A stretch of DNA of 64,000 nt from Ignavibacteria bacterium. Lineage in GTDB: Bacteria > Bacteroidota > Ignavibacteria > Ignavibacteriales > SURF-24. Below the pieces are notes generated by a model. It ran no database searches. It was not told the origin of the DNA and saw nothing but the letters and a program-made list of their open reading frames with translations. Below, piece after piece: positions 8,487 to 18,996 of the stretch. The DNA lies in assembly GCA_025612375.1 (NCBI GenBank), contig JAAXKN010000013.1, positions 45,398 to 109,397 of the forward strand, written 5' to 3'. Made by a program: the position numbers and the translations under genes. The stretch's first letter is position 1, and every line of letters starts with the position of its first letter.

Positions 8487-9221
8487 ATGGCTGAATGGTT
8501 TAAGGACTGGTTTGATTCCAGCGAATATCTCGAAGTTTATAAACACCGCAACGATGAGGATGCCCGCAGACTTTTTAAGCTCATTCTTAACAATGTTTCA
8601 CTGGCCCCCGGCAGCGATGTGCTCGATATAGCCTGCGGCGCCGGAAGGCACTCGGTCCTTTTTGCATCTGCGGGCTATAATGTGACAGGCTTCGACTTAA
8701 GCCGCAACCTCTTAAAGGCTGCCTTTAAGAAAAGCCTTGAGATGGGGCTTAGTATTAACTTTTTTAATGCGGACGTCAGGCGTCCTGCATTAAAAAAACA
8801 GTTCGGACTCATTATTAATCTTTTTACCAGCTTTGGCTACTTTGATTCCGACAGCGAGAATTTTGCACTTTTCCACGACGCCAGTGAACTGCTTTGTGAA
8901 AAGGGGTTCTTTGTCTTTGATTATTTTAATATCTCTTTCCTGAAGAATAACCTCGTGCCCGAGACGAGCGACAGCGCAAACGGCAGAACCGTAATACAGA
9001 AGCGCTCTATAAGGGATAAAAGGGTAGTTAAGGAAATTAAGCTTATTAACGCTTCGGGAGAAAAAAACTACGTGGAATCTGTGCGCCTTTACAACGATAA
9101 TGAAATATTCGGCGCCTTAGGCAGGGCGGGCCTGAAGGTCACAAAAGTGTTCGGTGACTATGCAGGGGGTGCATTTTCAAATGAATCTTCGCCAAGGCTT
9201 ATTATCATAGCCCGCAAATAA
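8487..9221 (+). CDS. Class I SAM-dependent methyltransferase
   Basis: 244 aa. SAM-binding motif I is VLDIACGAGRHS (residues 45-56), followed by the acidic strand end GFDLS and motif ADVRRP. The substrate is not evident; proteins with this WFDSSEYLEVYKHR-type N-terminus are widespread in Bacteroidetes/Chlorobi as uncharacterised methyltransferases. One base separates it from recR. Confidence 0.88.
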   Translation: MAEWFKDWFDSSEYLEVYKHRNDEDARRLFKLILNNVSLAPGSDVLDIACGAGRHSVLFASAGYNVTGFDLSRNLLKAAFKKSLEMGLSINFFNADVRRPALKKQFGLIINLFTSFGYFDSDSENFALFHDASELLCEKGFFVFDYFNISFLKNNLVPETSDSANGRTVIQKRSIRDKRVVKEIKLINASGEKNYVESVRLYNDNEIFGALGRAGLKVTKVFGDYAGGAFSNESSPRLIIIARK

Positions 9222-9252
9222 AAAACTTATTGCAAATGAAAATTAAATTTTC

Positions 9253-9810
9253 ATGAAAAAATACTTTTTCATACTGCTCCTTCTTACACTCTCTTCCTGT
9301 GACGTTTTCCATACGAGAAGCTCAGAACCCCCTATTACGCAAAGGGGGAACTTTCAGCCTGCCACTACCACAGATATCCTTTTACAGAACCTGCAGAACT
9401 CATTCAAGGATAAACTGATGGATAACTACTTGGCCTGCTTTTCGGATAAGATTTTTTCTTTTTCTCCTTCTGCCGGCTCGGTCTCCAGGTACTCCATACT
9501 GCAGAACTGGACGAGGCAGGACGAAGGGCAATTTTTTAACAACCTCATAAACTCCGTCCCGCAGAATTCGATAATCACATTAAGTTTTTCTAAAACCGAA
9601 CTGATTCCTCAGGGCGACAGCACATCCTATTCGGCCAAGTACACCATTACTGTGCCGTTTTTGGATGAACAGAAGCCTAAATTATATCAGGGCAACCTGC
9701 ATTTTACTATGATCAGGGACAGCAAACTCCAGTGGGTCATAAGCTACTGGATGGATATTAAGGATGAACAATATCCCAGCTGGAGCGAACTAAAAGGAAG
9801 TCTAAATTAA
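9253..9810 (+). CDS. Predicted lipoprotein, 185 aa
   Basis: Lipoprotein signal MKKYFFILLLLTLSSC with Cys16 as the lipidated residue. The mature part looks like a compact alpha+beta domain (helix LLQNLQNSFKDKLMDNYLACF, then beta strands ending in LQWVISYWMD), a pattern seen in NTF2-like folds. The next gene has a similar arrangement, so the two are probably related. Function unknown. The SD AAGGAAG at its 3' end serves the next gene. Confidence 0.75.
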   Translation: MKKYFFILLLLTLSSCDVFHTRSSEPPITQRGNFQPATTTDILLQNLQNSFKDKLMDNYLACFSDKIFSFSPSAGSVSRYSILQNWTRQDEGQFFNNLINSVPQNSIITLSFSKTELIPQGDSTSYSAKYTITVPFLDEQKPKLYQGNLHFTMIRDSKLQWVISYWMDIKDEQYPSWSELKGSLN

Positions 9811-10306
9811 ACGCATTTTAACATATTGCCTCGTTCTTCTGGGGCTGGCCGGATGCGTTAACCCGTTCGCACCGGCTTTGGACGAGAACCTGAATACCGG
9901 AAGTTCTCCCGTTGCCGACCAGTCTAAGGTCGAAGGCGTCTTCCAGAATATGCAGTATGCCTATACAATGAGAGACACTACAATCTATGGACAATTGCTT
10001 AGTCCCGATTTTACATTTACATACAGGGATTATGACAAGGGCTTTGATGTTACCTGGGGAAGGGACGACGAAATGAGGGCTACATACGGACTGTTTCAGA
10101 ATTCAAAGCGCCTGGACCTGATCTGGAATAATATACTCCTCATTTCGGGTGATTCGACTAGTATTGTTAGGAGCTTCAATCTTACCATCACTTTTAGCCC
10201 TACCGATGTGCAGTCGGCAGACGGAAAAGTCAGCCTCACGCTGAAGAAAAACCCATCTACAAAATTCTGGCAGATCCAGCGCTGGGTGGATGAGTCGAGT
10301 TTTTAG
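9806..10306 (+). CDS. Predicted lipoprotein, 166 aa, apparent ATT start codon
   Basis: The frame opens only at 9806, directly after an in-frame TAA. No ATG, GTG or TTG precedes a perfect lipoprotein signal that reads (M)KRILTYCLVLLGLAGC from ATT 9806. AAGGAAG lies five bases upstream, at ideal spacing. A TTG at 9878 would give a shorter protein but would remove the lipobox. I therefore call ATT as start, overlapping the TAA of the preceding gene. The mature part (ALDENLNTGSS onward) contains a QYAYTMRDTTIYGQLLSPDF helix and a beta-rich end (FWQIQRWVDESS) resembling the previous lipoprotein; NTF2-like fold is a guess. Confidence 0.72.
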   Translation: MKRILTYCLVLLGLAGCVNPFAPALDENLNTGSSPVADQSKVEGVFQNMQYAYTMRDTTIYGQLLSPDFTFTYRDYDKGFDVTWGRDDEMRATYGLFQNSKRLDLIWNNILLISGDSTSIVRSFNLTITFSPTDVQSADGKVSLTLKKNPSTKFWQIQRWVDESSF

Positions 10307-10377
10307 AAAAAAAATCGTATTTTTCCGAAAAAAATTAAAAAAAGTTAAGAATTTTTAAAAAAATTTTCCGAAAACCG

Positions 10378-11262
10378 ATGTCGTCACCATATATATATAT
10401 ACAAGAATCTTTCAGATCTTTTGGAAGAGCAAAATTGTCGTTCATAATGTCGCTTTTTATGACGTGTATTTCAGTCTTGCTGGTCCTCAGCTCCCTGATA
10501 CTCATAAAATTCTCAGGTATGCTTGAAAAAAGGATCAAGGAAAAAGTGGCCATTAACGTCTTCCTTAAGGATGGACTCTCCGAGGAAGACAAATTGCTGC
10601 TTAAGGAGAAATTTGAAGGACTTTACTGCGTGAGGTCTTCAAAGTTTATTTCACGGGAGGCTGCAGAAAAAGATTTTCTGAAGGAAACAGGGGAGGATTT
10701 TAAGGAAGTACTTGAATATAACCCGCTTCCTGAGAGTTTTGTCCTGAACCTAAAGGATGAATATGTGACTCCTGATTCTCTGGGGAAACTGAGCAGGGCC
10801 TTGAGCTCGCTTCCCGGTGTAGACGAGATTGTCTATCAGAGCGGGACAGTGTACCAGGCTTTGAATTCACTGAAGACTCTGAAAAAATACGTTTTTTCTG
10901 CCGCCATCGTGCTCGTTTTGATTTCTCTTTACATAGTCTATTCAACAAACAGACTTGTAATAAACGGCAAAAGGCTGCAGCTGGAGACGATGAAACTCGT
11001 TGGAGCCAGGCTCTCGCTCATTAGGCTCCCTATAGTCATGAACGGAGTCATAATAGGCCTTGCTGCCTCATGTGTCTCATTTGGGCTGTTCAGAACAGTA
11101 AACTGGTGGCTCATTAAATATGCAGGACTGCCGGATTTCGGCTTTGTAGACGACATTTTCTTGAACGCTGCAATTCTCTTTAGCGGCCCTGTTATCGGAT
11201 TAGTTGCAGGAGTATATGCGGTACAAAAAATTACCCTGAAAGTACAGAAGATTCTATTTTGA
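10378..11262 (+). CDS. ftsX: Cell division permease-like protein FtsX
   Basis: 294 aa with the FtsX plan: a membrane helix at residues 20-45, a periplasmic domain of about 120 residues (FLKDGLSEEDK, PLPESFVLNLKDEY, VYQSGTVYQALNSL), then three membrane helices in the FtsX/MacB-type permease region (residues 165-285). FtsEX couples ATP hydrolysis to activation of septal peptidoglycan hydrolases. ftsE is not adjacent. The leader before the ATG is very A/T-rich with a poor ribosome binding site. Confidence 0.92.
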   Translation: MSSPYIYIQESFRSFGRAKLSFIMSLFMTCISVLLVLSSLILIKFSGMLEKRIKEKVAINVFLKDGLSEEDKLLLKEKFEGLYCVRSSKFISREAAEKDFLKETGEDFKEVLEYNPLPESFVLNLKDEYVTPDSLGKLSRALSSLPGVDEIVYQSGTVYQALNSLKTLKKYVFSAAIVLVLISLYIVYSTNRLVINGKRLQLETMKLVGARLSLIRLPIVMNGVIIGLAASCVSFGLFRTVNWWLIKYAGLPDFGFVDDIFLNAAILFSGPVIGLVAGVYAVQKITLKVQKILF

Positions 11263-11333
11263 TATGTTAGTCTTATTTAAGTAAATTTAGGTTCCAAATT
11301 TTGGGACTCTTTTCAAACCAAAGGAACATCTTA

Positions 11334-11855
11334 ATGAAACAATTTCTTTACCTACTTTTCCTGGGACTCTTACTTACTACTACAATGTTCGCTCAGGAAG
11401 GCAATATAAAGATTGGTGCCGATCTAAACCAGCTCAGGAACACACAGGGCGGGTTTTTCGATTATTCTGATCCCGAAGCCGTAAACATTAAAGTCTCTGT
11501 CTGGGGCTTTGTCAGATACCCGGGCCGCTACCTCGTCCCGAGCTACGTCAACGTCCGCGACCTCATGTCATATGCAGGCGGGCCTACAGATGAAGCTCAC
11601 CTTGACGACCTGAGGCTCTTCAGGGTTAATCAAGATTCATCACAGTCACTTATAAAGTTTAATTATAATGACCTTCTGTGGGGTGAAAAACTTACGAAAA
11701 ACAAGGAACAGATTCCTAACCTTACTGTCGGCGATGTGCTCTTAGTTCCCGGTGAACCGAGGATGTATTTCAGGGATTATTTTAATATGACTTTGTCTGT
11801 TGTCTCGACGCTGATATCGCTAAGCATTTTAGTCTTAAATATTGCAAGAAAATAA
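11334..11855 (+). CDS. SLBB-domain polysaccharide export-type protein
   Basis: 173 aa from the ATG at 11334 (AAGGAACA upstream); an in-frame TTG at 11301 would place extra residues before a clean signal peptide (MKQFLYLLFLGLLLTTTMFAQ) and is rejected. Residues 45-130 form an SLBB domain (VSVWGFVRYPGRYLVPSYVNVRDLMSYAGG is its core; only short parts are needed to see it: VWGFVRYPG, DLMSYAGG). A C-terminal membrane helix (about 148-170) follows. It lacks the Poly_export domain of full Wza-type proteins. It precedes the tyrosine autokinase by 15 bases, so it probably works in polysaccharide export. Confidence 0.85.
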   Translation: MKQFLYLLFLGLLLTTTMFAQEGNIKIGADLNQLRNTQGGFFDYSDPEAVNIKVSVWGFVRYPGRYLVPSYVNVRDLMSYAGGPTDEAHLDDLRLFRVNQDSSQSLIKFNYNDLLWGEKLTKNKEQIPNLTVGDVLLVPGEPRMYFRDYFNMTLSVVSTLISLSILVLNIARK

Positions 11856-11870
11856 AGGGAAATATACACG

Positions 11871-14135
11871 GTGGAAAAATTAAAACTCAGTGACAGGGAA
11901 CCCGAAAGTAATTCGTTTAAAGATTATATAAATCTTATCAGGAATAATATAATTCCGATTACCCTGATAAGCCTGACAGGACTGGTGGTTGCTATTATTT
12001 ATGCTATTAAAGCTCCCGATATCTTCAAATCAACCACAGTGCTTAAAGTGTCGAAACCTCAGGGCAGTATCCTTGAGTCTCCGCTAATGCCTGACTTCCA
12101 GGACTTCGGAAGCGACCGTTTCATTGCAAATGAAATTGAAATTCTCAAAAGCTATACAGTGCGTGAAAACGTTGCAAAGGCACTTATTGCAGACTACAAC
12201 CTGGAGAAAAGGAAAGACTTTTTTAACATAATTCTGGATAAGAAGCTCCTTCAGAAGGGTAAGACCACACCGGTTAAATCGGTATCGGTCCTGGCCGAGA
12301 TGCTCGAGAAAACCGCTGCCATAGACCAGAAAAGAGGGCTTGATATTGTTGAGATCTCCGTTGAGTCCCCATCGCCTTACGAGGCTTCACTCATTACAAA
12401 CGAGTATGCAAAGGCTTATAAAGATTATAACCTTCAGAACAGCAGGATGCAGCTTACTCAGGTAAAAGAGTTTCTCCTGGGGCAAAGAAAAGAAAAGCAG
12501 GATGAGCTCCTTAAATCCGAAGAGAGCCTTCGCCAGTACCAGCAGGCAGGCGGCATTGTTGCACTCGATGAACAGGCAAAGGCCCTGATCGAACAGCTCA
12601 GCAAGTTTGACGCTGATAAAAATGCGGCTGACATCGACATGAAAGTCTCTGAAAAAAATCTTTCCAAGTACAGGGATGAGCTTAAGAAGCAGGATCCGCG
12701 CCTTGCTGACTATGTAGAAAGCTTTGTAGCGGAACCTTATGTAAAGGCCCTCCAGGAACAAATTGCAAAAATCGAGATCCAGAAGGCAATTGCGCTTTCA
12801 AGTAAAGATGCCGGTGCGGTCGACAAAAAGACCTTAAATGAATATGATGCAAAAATAAAATATCTGAAGAGCCAGGTTGAGCAGAAAAAGGCCACTTATA
12901 AGGCGGGCATTCTTGCTTCAAGTCCTGAGGAGGTTAAGCTCCTTACTAAAAGCGTAATTGAGGAAGAAGTTAAGTCTCAGGCCGCTAAAAGCTCATATCA
13001 GGAACTCTCGAAGATAGTTGGCAACTACGAGAAGAAATTCAACTCGCTTCCTTCGGCAACAATTGAATACGCAAGGCGCGAACGCGAAAGAGCAGCTCTT
13101 GAAAAGCTTTATCTTCTTGTAGAAGAAAAATACCAGGAATCAATGATCAACGAACAGAGCAAGCCTGGTAACGTTTTAATCGTTGATCCGGGCAGAATTC
13201 CTGAAAAACCTGCCAAGCCGAACAGGCCGCTCATTGTCCTAATAGGACTGGTGCTGGGCGTCGGTATGGGTGTCGGTTTTGCATTTGTACGTAATTACTT
13301 CGACAATACTATTAAGACTCCAGAGGATATCGAACGCAGAAACGTCAACGTCCTTGCCTGGATTCCGAAAATTGAAGGCCTTGGCCCGGGCGGAAACAAG
13401 GATCTGGAATTTATTGTTGCCCGTAAACCGGATTCAATACCGGCTGAAGCCTACAGGGCATTAAGAACAAGAGTCCAGTTCTCAAAGTTTGAGAATGACG
13501 GAATAAAAACAATTCTTGTTACTTCTTCAGCTCCTTCAGAAGGTAAAACCACTACGGCGGTTAACCTTGCCGGAAGCTTTGCACAGGCAAATAAAAAGAC
13601 CATCATTATAGATTCTGACTTAAGGAAACCCAGACTTCACAACGTCTTTAAGGCTGAAAGATATCCAGGCTTTACAGACTACGTCTTTGGTGAGGCTGAA
13701 TTTGAGCAGATCATAAGAAAGTCTGACGTCAATAACCTTTACTTTGCTACGGCTGGTACCATTCCGCCGAACCCTTCAGAACTTTTGGGATCAAGCCATT
13801 TCGATGATTTCCTAAGGCGCCTGAAGTCTGAATTTGATATGATCATCGTCGATTCACCGCCAATTATTGCGGTTACAGATTCCGAGATATTGTCCAGAAA
13901 GGTCGATGCCTCAATACTTGTGGTCTCGGCTGAGAAAACTGAAGCAGACCTGATGTCGAAATCTATAGAGCTTCTGACGCACGAAGCCAATACATTTATC
14001 GGCGTTCTGCTAAATAACTTCAGCTACAGGGCAGGCTACGGATCATATTATAAGTATTACTACTATTACTCACGTCCTGCAGACGGAAAAAAGGGACTCA
14101 AAGGGGTCTCAAAAAGCAGGGTGCTAGGTAAGTAA
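11871..14135 (+). CDS. Polysaccharide co-polymerase with C-terminal tyrosine autokinase (Wzc/GumC-type)
   Basis: 754 aa, start GTG 11871. Order: Wzz-type N-terminal domain with first membrane helix (residues 30-50), a long coiled-coil (about 195-400), second membrane helix (about 450-475), then a BY-kinase with Walker A SSAPSEGKTTT (near 555), Walker A' IIIDSDLRKPR (near 580), Walker B MIIVDSPPI (near 657), and a C-terminal tyrosine cluster (YGSYYKYYYYYS, near 722-734) that is the autophosphorylation site in this family. These proteins control chain length and export of exopolysaccharide. The matching glycosyltransferases and Wzy are not in the window. A strong terminator follows. Confidence 0.95.
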   Translation: MEKLKLSDREPESNSFKDYINLIRNNIIPITLISLTGLVVAIIYAIKAPDIFKSTTVLKVSKPQGSILESPLMPDFQDFGSDRFIANEIEILKSYTVRENVAKALIADYNLEKRKDFFNIILDKKLLQKGKTTPVKSVSVLAEMLEKTAAIDQKRGLDIVEISVESPSPYEASLITNEYAKAYKDYNLQNSRMQLTQVKEFLLGQRKEKQDELLKSEESLRQYQQAGGIVALDEQAKALIEQLSKFDADKNAADIDMKVSEKNLSKYRDELKKQDPRLADYVESFVAEPYVKALQEQIAKIEIQKAIALSSKDAGAVDKKTLNEYDAKIKYLKSQVEQKKATYKAGILASSPEEVKLLTKSVIEEEVKSQAAKSSYQELSKIVGNYEKKFNSLPSATIEYARRERERAALEKLYLLVEEKYQESMINEQSKPGNVLIVDPGRIPEKPAKPNRPLIVLIGLVLGVGMGVGFAFVRNYFDNTIKTPEDIERRNVNVLAWIPKIEGLGPGGNKDLEFIVARKPDSIPAEAYRALRTRVQFSKFENDGIKTILVTSSAPSEGKTTTAVNLAGSFAQANKKTIIIDSDLRKPRLHNVFKAERYPGFTDYVFGEAEFEQIIRKSDVNNLYFATAGTIPPNPSELLGSSHFDDFLRRLKSEFDMIIVDSPPIIAVTDSEILSRKVDASILVVSAEKTEADLMSKSIELLTHEANTFIGVLLNNFSYRAGYGSYYKYYYYYSRPADGKKGLKGVSKSRVLGK

Positions 14136-14156
14136 TAAACTGTAACCCATAAATAT

Positions 14157-14194
14157 TAAAAACCCGGTAATAAATTTTATTATCGGGTTTTTTT
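14157..14194 (+). terminator. Rho-independent terminator after the autokinase gene
   Basis: Arms AACCCGGTAATAA and TTATTATCGGGTT with a short loop, followed by seven or more T. Closes the SLBB-autokinase unit. Confidence 0.88.
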
Positions 14195-14270
14195 ATTTAC
14201 TTTTATATAAACGGTTATTCTTCAATAAGCTTAATAATTTTTGGCATAAGAACATTTATAGAGGATTGGA

Positions 14271-15224
14271 ATGTATAAGCCTGTTGCTGTTGTTACCGGC
14301 GGGGCCGGATTTCTTGGCTCCCACCTTTGCGACCGCCTCCTGGAGGAGGGATTCAGGGTTCACTGTATCGATAACCTGGTTACCGGCAACCTTGAAAATA
14401 TAGAACACCTTTTTGGCAATGAAGACTTTAATTTTATAAAACACGACGTCACAAACTACGTTCACGTGCCTGGCAATGTGGATTACATCCTCCATTTTGC
14501 ATCCCCGGCAAGCCCGATTGACTACCTGAAACTTCCCATACAGACCCTTAAGGTCGGCTCACTTGGGACGCATAAGGCTCTGGGGCTGGCAAAAGAGAAG
14601 AAAGCGAGATTTCTGCTTGCTTCAACCTCAGAGGTCTATGGCGACCCGACCGTCCACCCTCAGAGGGAGGATTACTGGGGCAACGTAAACCCAATCGGGC
14701 CCAGGGGAGTCTACGATGAGGCCAAGCGCTTTGCTGAGGCCATGACGATGGCTTATCACCGCTTTCACGGCGTACAGACAAGGATAGTTAGAATATTCAA
14801 TACCTACGGTCCAAGAATGCGCTTAGATGACGGGCGTGCACTCCCGGCGTTCGTAGACCAGGCACTAAGAGGCAAGGACCTGACAGTCTTTGGCGACGGT
14901 TGCCAGACCAGGAGCTTCTGCTTTGTAAGCGATCTGGTTGACGGCATCTTCCGCCTCCTCATATCCAACGTTACAGAACCCGTAAATATCGGCAACCCCT
15001 CGGAAATTACTATCAAGGAATTTGCCGAAGAGGTAATAAAGCTTACAGGGACAAAAAAAAGTAAAATAGTTTATAAGGAGCTTCCTGTAGACGATCCCCG
15101 TGTAAGACAGCCCGATATTACAAAAGCCCGTACGCTTCTTGGCTGGGAGCCCAGGGTGGACAGGGAAGAGGGCCTGAAAATTACAATTGACTTCTTTAAG
15201 AAAAAGGTCAGCTACGGCAGTTAA
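14271..15224 (+). CDS. UDP-glucuronate decarboxylase (UDP-xylose synthase)
   Basis: 317 aa extended short-chain dehydrogenase. NAD-binding [11 protein letters not shown] at residues 9-19, TSEVYGDP, and the YxxxK pair in [10 protein letters not shown]. The [16 protein letters not shown] and [14 protein letters not shown] segments are characteristic of UDP-glucuronate decarboxylases rather than other epimerases. The product UDP-xylose would feed surface polysaccharide, fitting the export genes upstream, though a terminator separates them. Other sugar-nucleotide epimerase activity is possible but less likely. Confidence 0.9.
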   Translation: MYKPVAVVTGGAGFLGSHLCDRLLEEGFRVHCIDNLVTGNLENIEHLFGNEDFNFIKHDVTNYVHVPGNVDYILHFASPASPIDYLKLPIQTLKVGSLGTHKALGLAKEKKARFLLASTSEVYGDPTVHPQREDYWGNVNPIGPRGVYDEAKRFAEAMTMAYHRFHGVQTRIVRIFNTYGPRMRLDDGRALPAFVDQALRGKDLTVFGDGCQTRSFCFVSDLVDGIFRLLISNVTEPVNIGNPSEITIKEFAEEVIKLTGTKKSKIVYKELPVDDPRVRQPDITKARTLLGWEPRVDREEGLKITIDFFKKKVSYGS

Positions 15225-15246
15225 AAAAGAAGGGAAATAAAGGATA

Positions 15247-15284
15247 TAAAAAAAAGCGGAGACATTGTGCCTCCGCTTTTTTTT
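15247..15284. terminator. Bidirectional terminator between UXS and groEL
   Basis: Arms AAAAAGCGGAG and CTCCGCTTTTT with A-run before and T-run after, so it can end both convergent transcripts. Confidence 0.9.
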
Positions 15285-15294
15285 GATGAATCTA

Positions 15295-16944
<1,650 letters not shown>

Positions 16945-16949
16945 TTAAA

Positions 16950-17249
16950 TTATTTTTTTATAATTCCAAAAATATCGCTCTCGCGCATAATTAAATATTC
17001 TTCGCCGTCAATTGAAACTTCAGTTCCTGAATATTTACCGTATAAAACTGTATCTCCAACCTTTACTGTCAGCGCGGTTACTTTGCCATCTTCAGAGACT
17101 TTACCCTGACCGACTGCAACAACTGTTCCTTCAATAGGTTTTTCTTTTGCAGTATCAGGTAATATGATTCCGCCTTTGGTCTTTTCTTCTGCCGCCATCG
17201 GTTTTACGACAACTCTGTCAGCTAAGGGTTGAATTTTGAAATTTGCCAT
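16950..17249 (-). CDS. groES: Co-chaperonin GroES (Hsp10)
   Basis: 99 aa. Caps the GroEL ring. Family blocks include [12 protein letters not shown], the mobile loop [16 protein letters not shown] and [21 protein letters not shown] precedes the ATG. First gene of the operon, with a readable promoter and CIRCE operator. Confidence 0.99.
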   Translation of the reverse strand: MANFKIQPLADRVVVKPMAAEEKTKGGIILPDTAKEKPIEGTVVAVGQGKVSEDGKVTALTVKVGDTVLYGKYSGTEVSIDGEEYLIMRESDIFGIIKK

Positions 17250-17283
17250 TTTTAATCCTCCTTAAATTTAACAAAATATGTAA

Positions 17284-17310
17284 TTAGCACTCTCTATAGC
17301 TAAGTGCTAA
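17284..17310 (-). promoter_or_regulatory. CIRCE operator (HrcA binding site) of groESL
   Basis: Inverted repeat TTAGCACTC-N9-AAGTGCTAA, one base away from the consensus TTAGCACTC-N9-GAGTGCTAA. It overlaps the downstream edge of the -10 box and lies about 35 bases before the groES ATG, the usual place for HrcA repression. Confidence 0.95.
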
Positions 17311-17337
17311 TTTAATAAAGTTTGAAGTATCTGTCAA
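17309..17337 (-). promoter_or_regulatory. Sigma70-type promoter of groESL
   Basis: On the minus strand TTGACA (17337-17332), 17-base spacer, TAAATT (17314-17309). A perfect -35 box at ideal spacing, just upstream of the CIRCE. Confidence 0.85.
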
Positions 17338-17475
17338 GATTTCATGCACGAAATTATACAAAAGCAGCGTGTTTGCCATGAATTTTGCCCGGAAATGCTC
17401 TAATAATTTGGGAAAAAAGCAAAAAAATTACATTTTTAGGTATTCAGAAATAACTTACTTGAGAACTGGTGCCGG

Positions 17476-18270
17476 ATGAACTTTAGAACTGAGCTTAAAA
17501 ATCTCCTCGTCATAATAAAAGGCCTGGATAAAAAAGTAGTAATCGTGTTCATCTCGGTGGCAGTTCTGCAGACAATTTCCTGGTATTATACCTCCGGGCG
17601 CTTTTACCAGACGGCTATTAGTGAAAGCCCCCTGGTTTCCCCTGAGACAGCCTCCCCTGAGGCGGAATTAAGCCGGTTTATTTACTGGTTCCTGGGCGAT
17701 TTTGGGCTCTTATTCCTGATCCCGGCTTTTATAATAAAGTTCTTCTTTAAGGAGAAGCTTTCACAATATGGCCTAAGAAAAGGGGATTACACCTTCGGGC
17801 TTAAGGCCTCAGGCTTTGCTCTGGTCTTAATGCTGGTTATTGTCTGGTTTATTTCAGCCTTGTCTTCCTTTTCGGAGAGCTATCCCACGCTTTCTTCAGC
17901 CAGGGATGACTGGAATATGTTCTTTCTCTTCGAGGCCGCACTGCTTTTATATATGCTCGCCTGGGAGTTCATATGGCGGGGATTTATGCTCTTCGGACTC
18001 GAGGAAAAATTTAATTACTATACTGTACTTGTTCAAATGCTCCCATTTGTTATTTTACATAATGGAAAGCCTGTGCTTGAAACGTTCGGTGCAATACTTG
18101 GCGCCCTTATGCTTGGCGTTCTGGCCTTGAGAACGCGGTCACTATATTATGGAATTATTATACACTTCAGCACGCTTTTTTCCATAGATGTTATTTCTAT
18201 TCTTAGATACAGAACGGGGGAGTACGGTACAGGACTAAACTCTATATTGAATATTATTAGAAATTTATAG
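17476..18270 (+). CDS. CPBP family intramembrane metalloprotease (CAAX protease/Abi type)
   Basis: 264 aa with about six membrane segments. The CPBP motifs are present in modified form: motif 1 reads WEFIWRG with Glu164 and Arg168 where the common form is EExxxR; motif 2 has His195 (FVILHNGKP); the last motif has His230 (IIHFS). These enzymes are putative membrane proteases; the substrate cannot be told. It lies ten bases before pdxJ, in an operon with it and the TIGR02757 gene. Confidence 0.85.
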   Translation: MNFRTELKNLLVIIKGLDKKVVIVFISVAVLQTISWYYTSGRFYQTAISESPLVSPETASPEAELSRFIYWFLGDFGLLFLIPAFIIKFFFKEKLSQYGLRKGDYTFGLKASGFALVLMLVIVWFISALSSFSESYPTLSSARDDWNMFFLFEAALLLYMLAWEFIWRGFMLFGLEEKFNYYTVLVQMLPFVILHNGKPVLETFGAILGALMLGVLALRTRSLYYGIIIHFSTLFSIDVISILRYRTGEYGTGLNSILNIIRNL

Positions 18271-18279
18271 GAGAATAAA

Positions 18280-18996
18280 ATGAGATTTTGCCTTAATGTT
18301 GACCACATAGCAACTCTGAGGAATGCCAGGGGGGAAAATCAGCCCGATCCTGTCACCGTGGCCCTGATTGCAGAACAGGTGGGCGTCGACGGTATTGTTG
18401 TACACTTAAGGGAGGACCGCCGCCACATCAACGAGCGCGACCTGAGGCTGTTGCGTGAGCTTGTAACCACAAAGCTTGACCTTGAAATGGCTGCAGTGCC
18501 GGAGATCATTAACATTGCCTGCGACGTCCAGCCTGAACTTGCAACGCTCGTTCCGGAAAAAAGGCTTGAGCTTACAACTGAAGGGGGCCTGAACGTCATT
18601 GATAACATAGAAAAGGTCTCCGGAGCAATTAAACAGCTTCATGAGGCGGGAATAGCGGTTTCACTTTTTATTGAACCCGATATCAATCAGATAAATGCCG
18701 CGGCCGAGATCGGAGCCGATATAATTGAAATCCATACGGGCCACTACGCCAATGCTGCTACTGAGGACGAACAGCTCGATGAACTTGAAAGGGTGAGAAT
18801 TGCAGCTAAACAGGCCAAAAAGCTGGGCCTCGGCGTAAATGCAGGCCACGGCCTCGACTACCAGAACATAAAGCAGTTTATTGAGGTTACGGATATTGAC
18901 GAGGTCTCAATTGGCCACGCCGTTATTGCCCGGGCCGTAGTCGTCGGTATAAAGGATGCTGTAGAAGAAATGAAAAGAATCCTTAGAACGCTCTGA
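18280..18996 (+). CDS. pdxJ: Pyridoxine 5'-phosphate synthase
   Basis: 238 aa TIM-barrel enzyme joining 3-amino-2-oxopropyl phosphate and 1-deoxyxylulose 5-phosphate in DXP-dependent vitamin B6 synthesis. Family blocks: NVDHIATLRNARG, VHLREDRRHI (catalytic His in HLREDRRHI), EIHTGHYAN, and GLGVNAGHGL. AGGAGAATAAA precedes the ATG. Its TGA abuts the ATG of the next gene with no spacing. Confidence 0.97.
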   Translation: MRFCLNVDHIATLRNARGENQPDPVTVALIAEQVGVDGIVVHLREDRRHINERDLRLLRELVTTKLDLEMAAVPEIINIACDVQPELATLVPEKRLELTTEGGLNVIDNIEKVSGAIKQLHEAGIAVSLFIEPDINQINAAAEIGADIIEIHTGHYANAATEDEQLDELERVRIAAKQAKKLGLGVNAGHGLDYQNIKQFIEVTDIDEVSIGHAVIARAVVVGIKDAVEEMKRILRTL

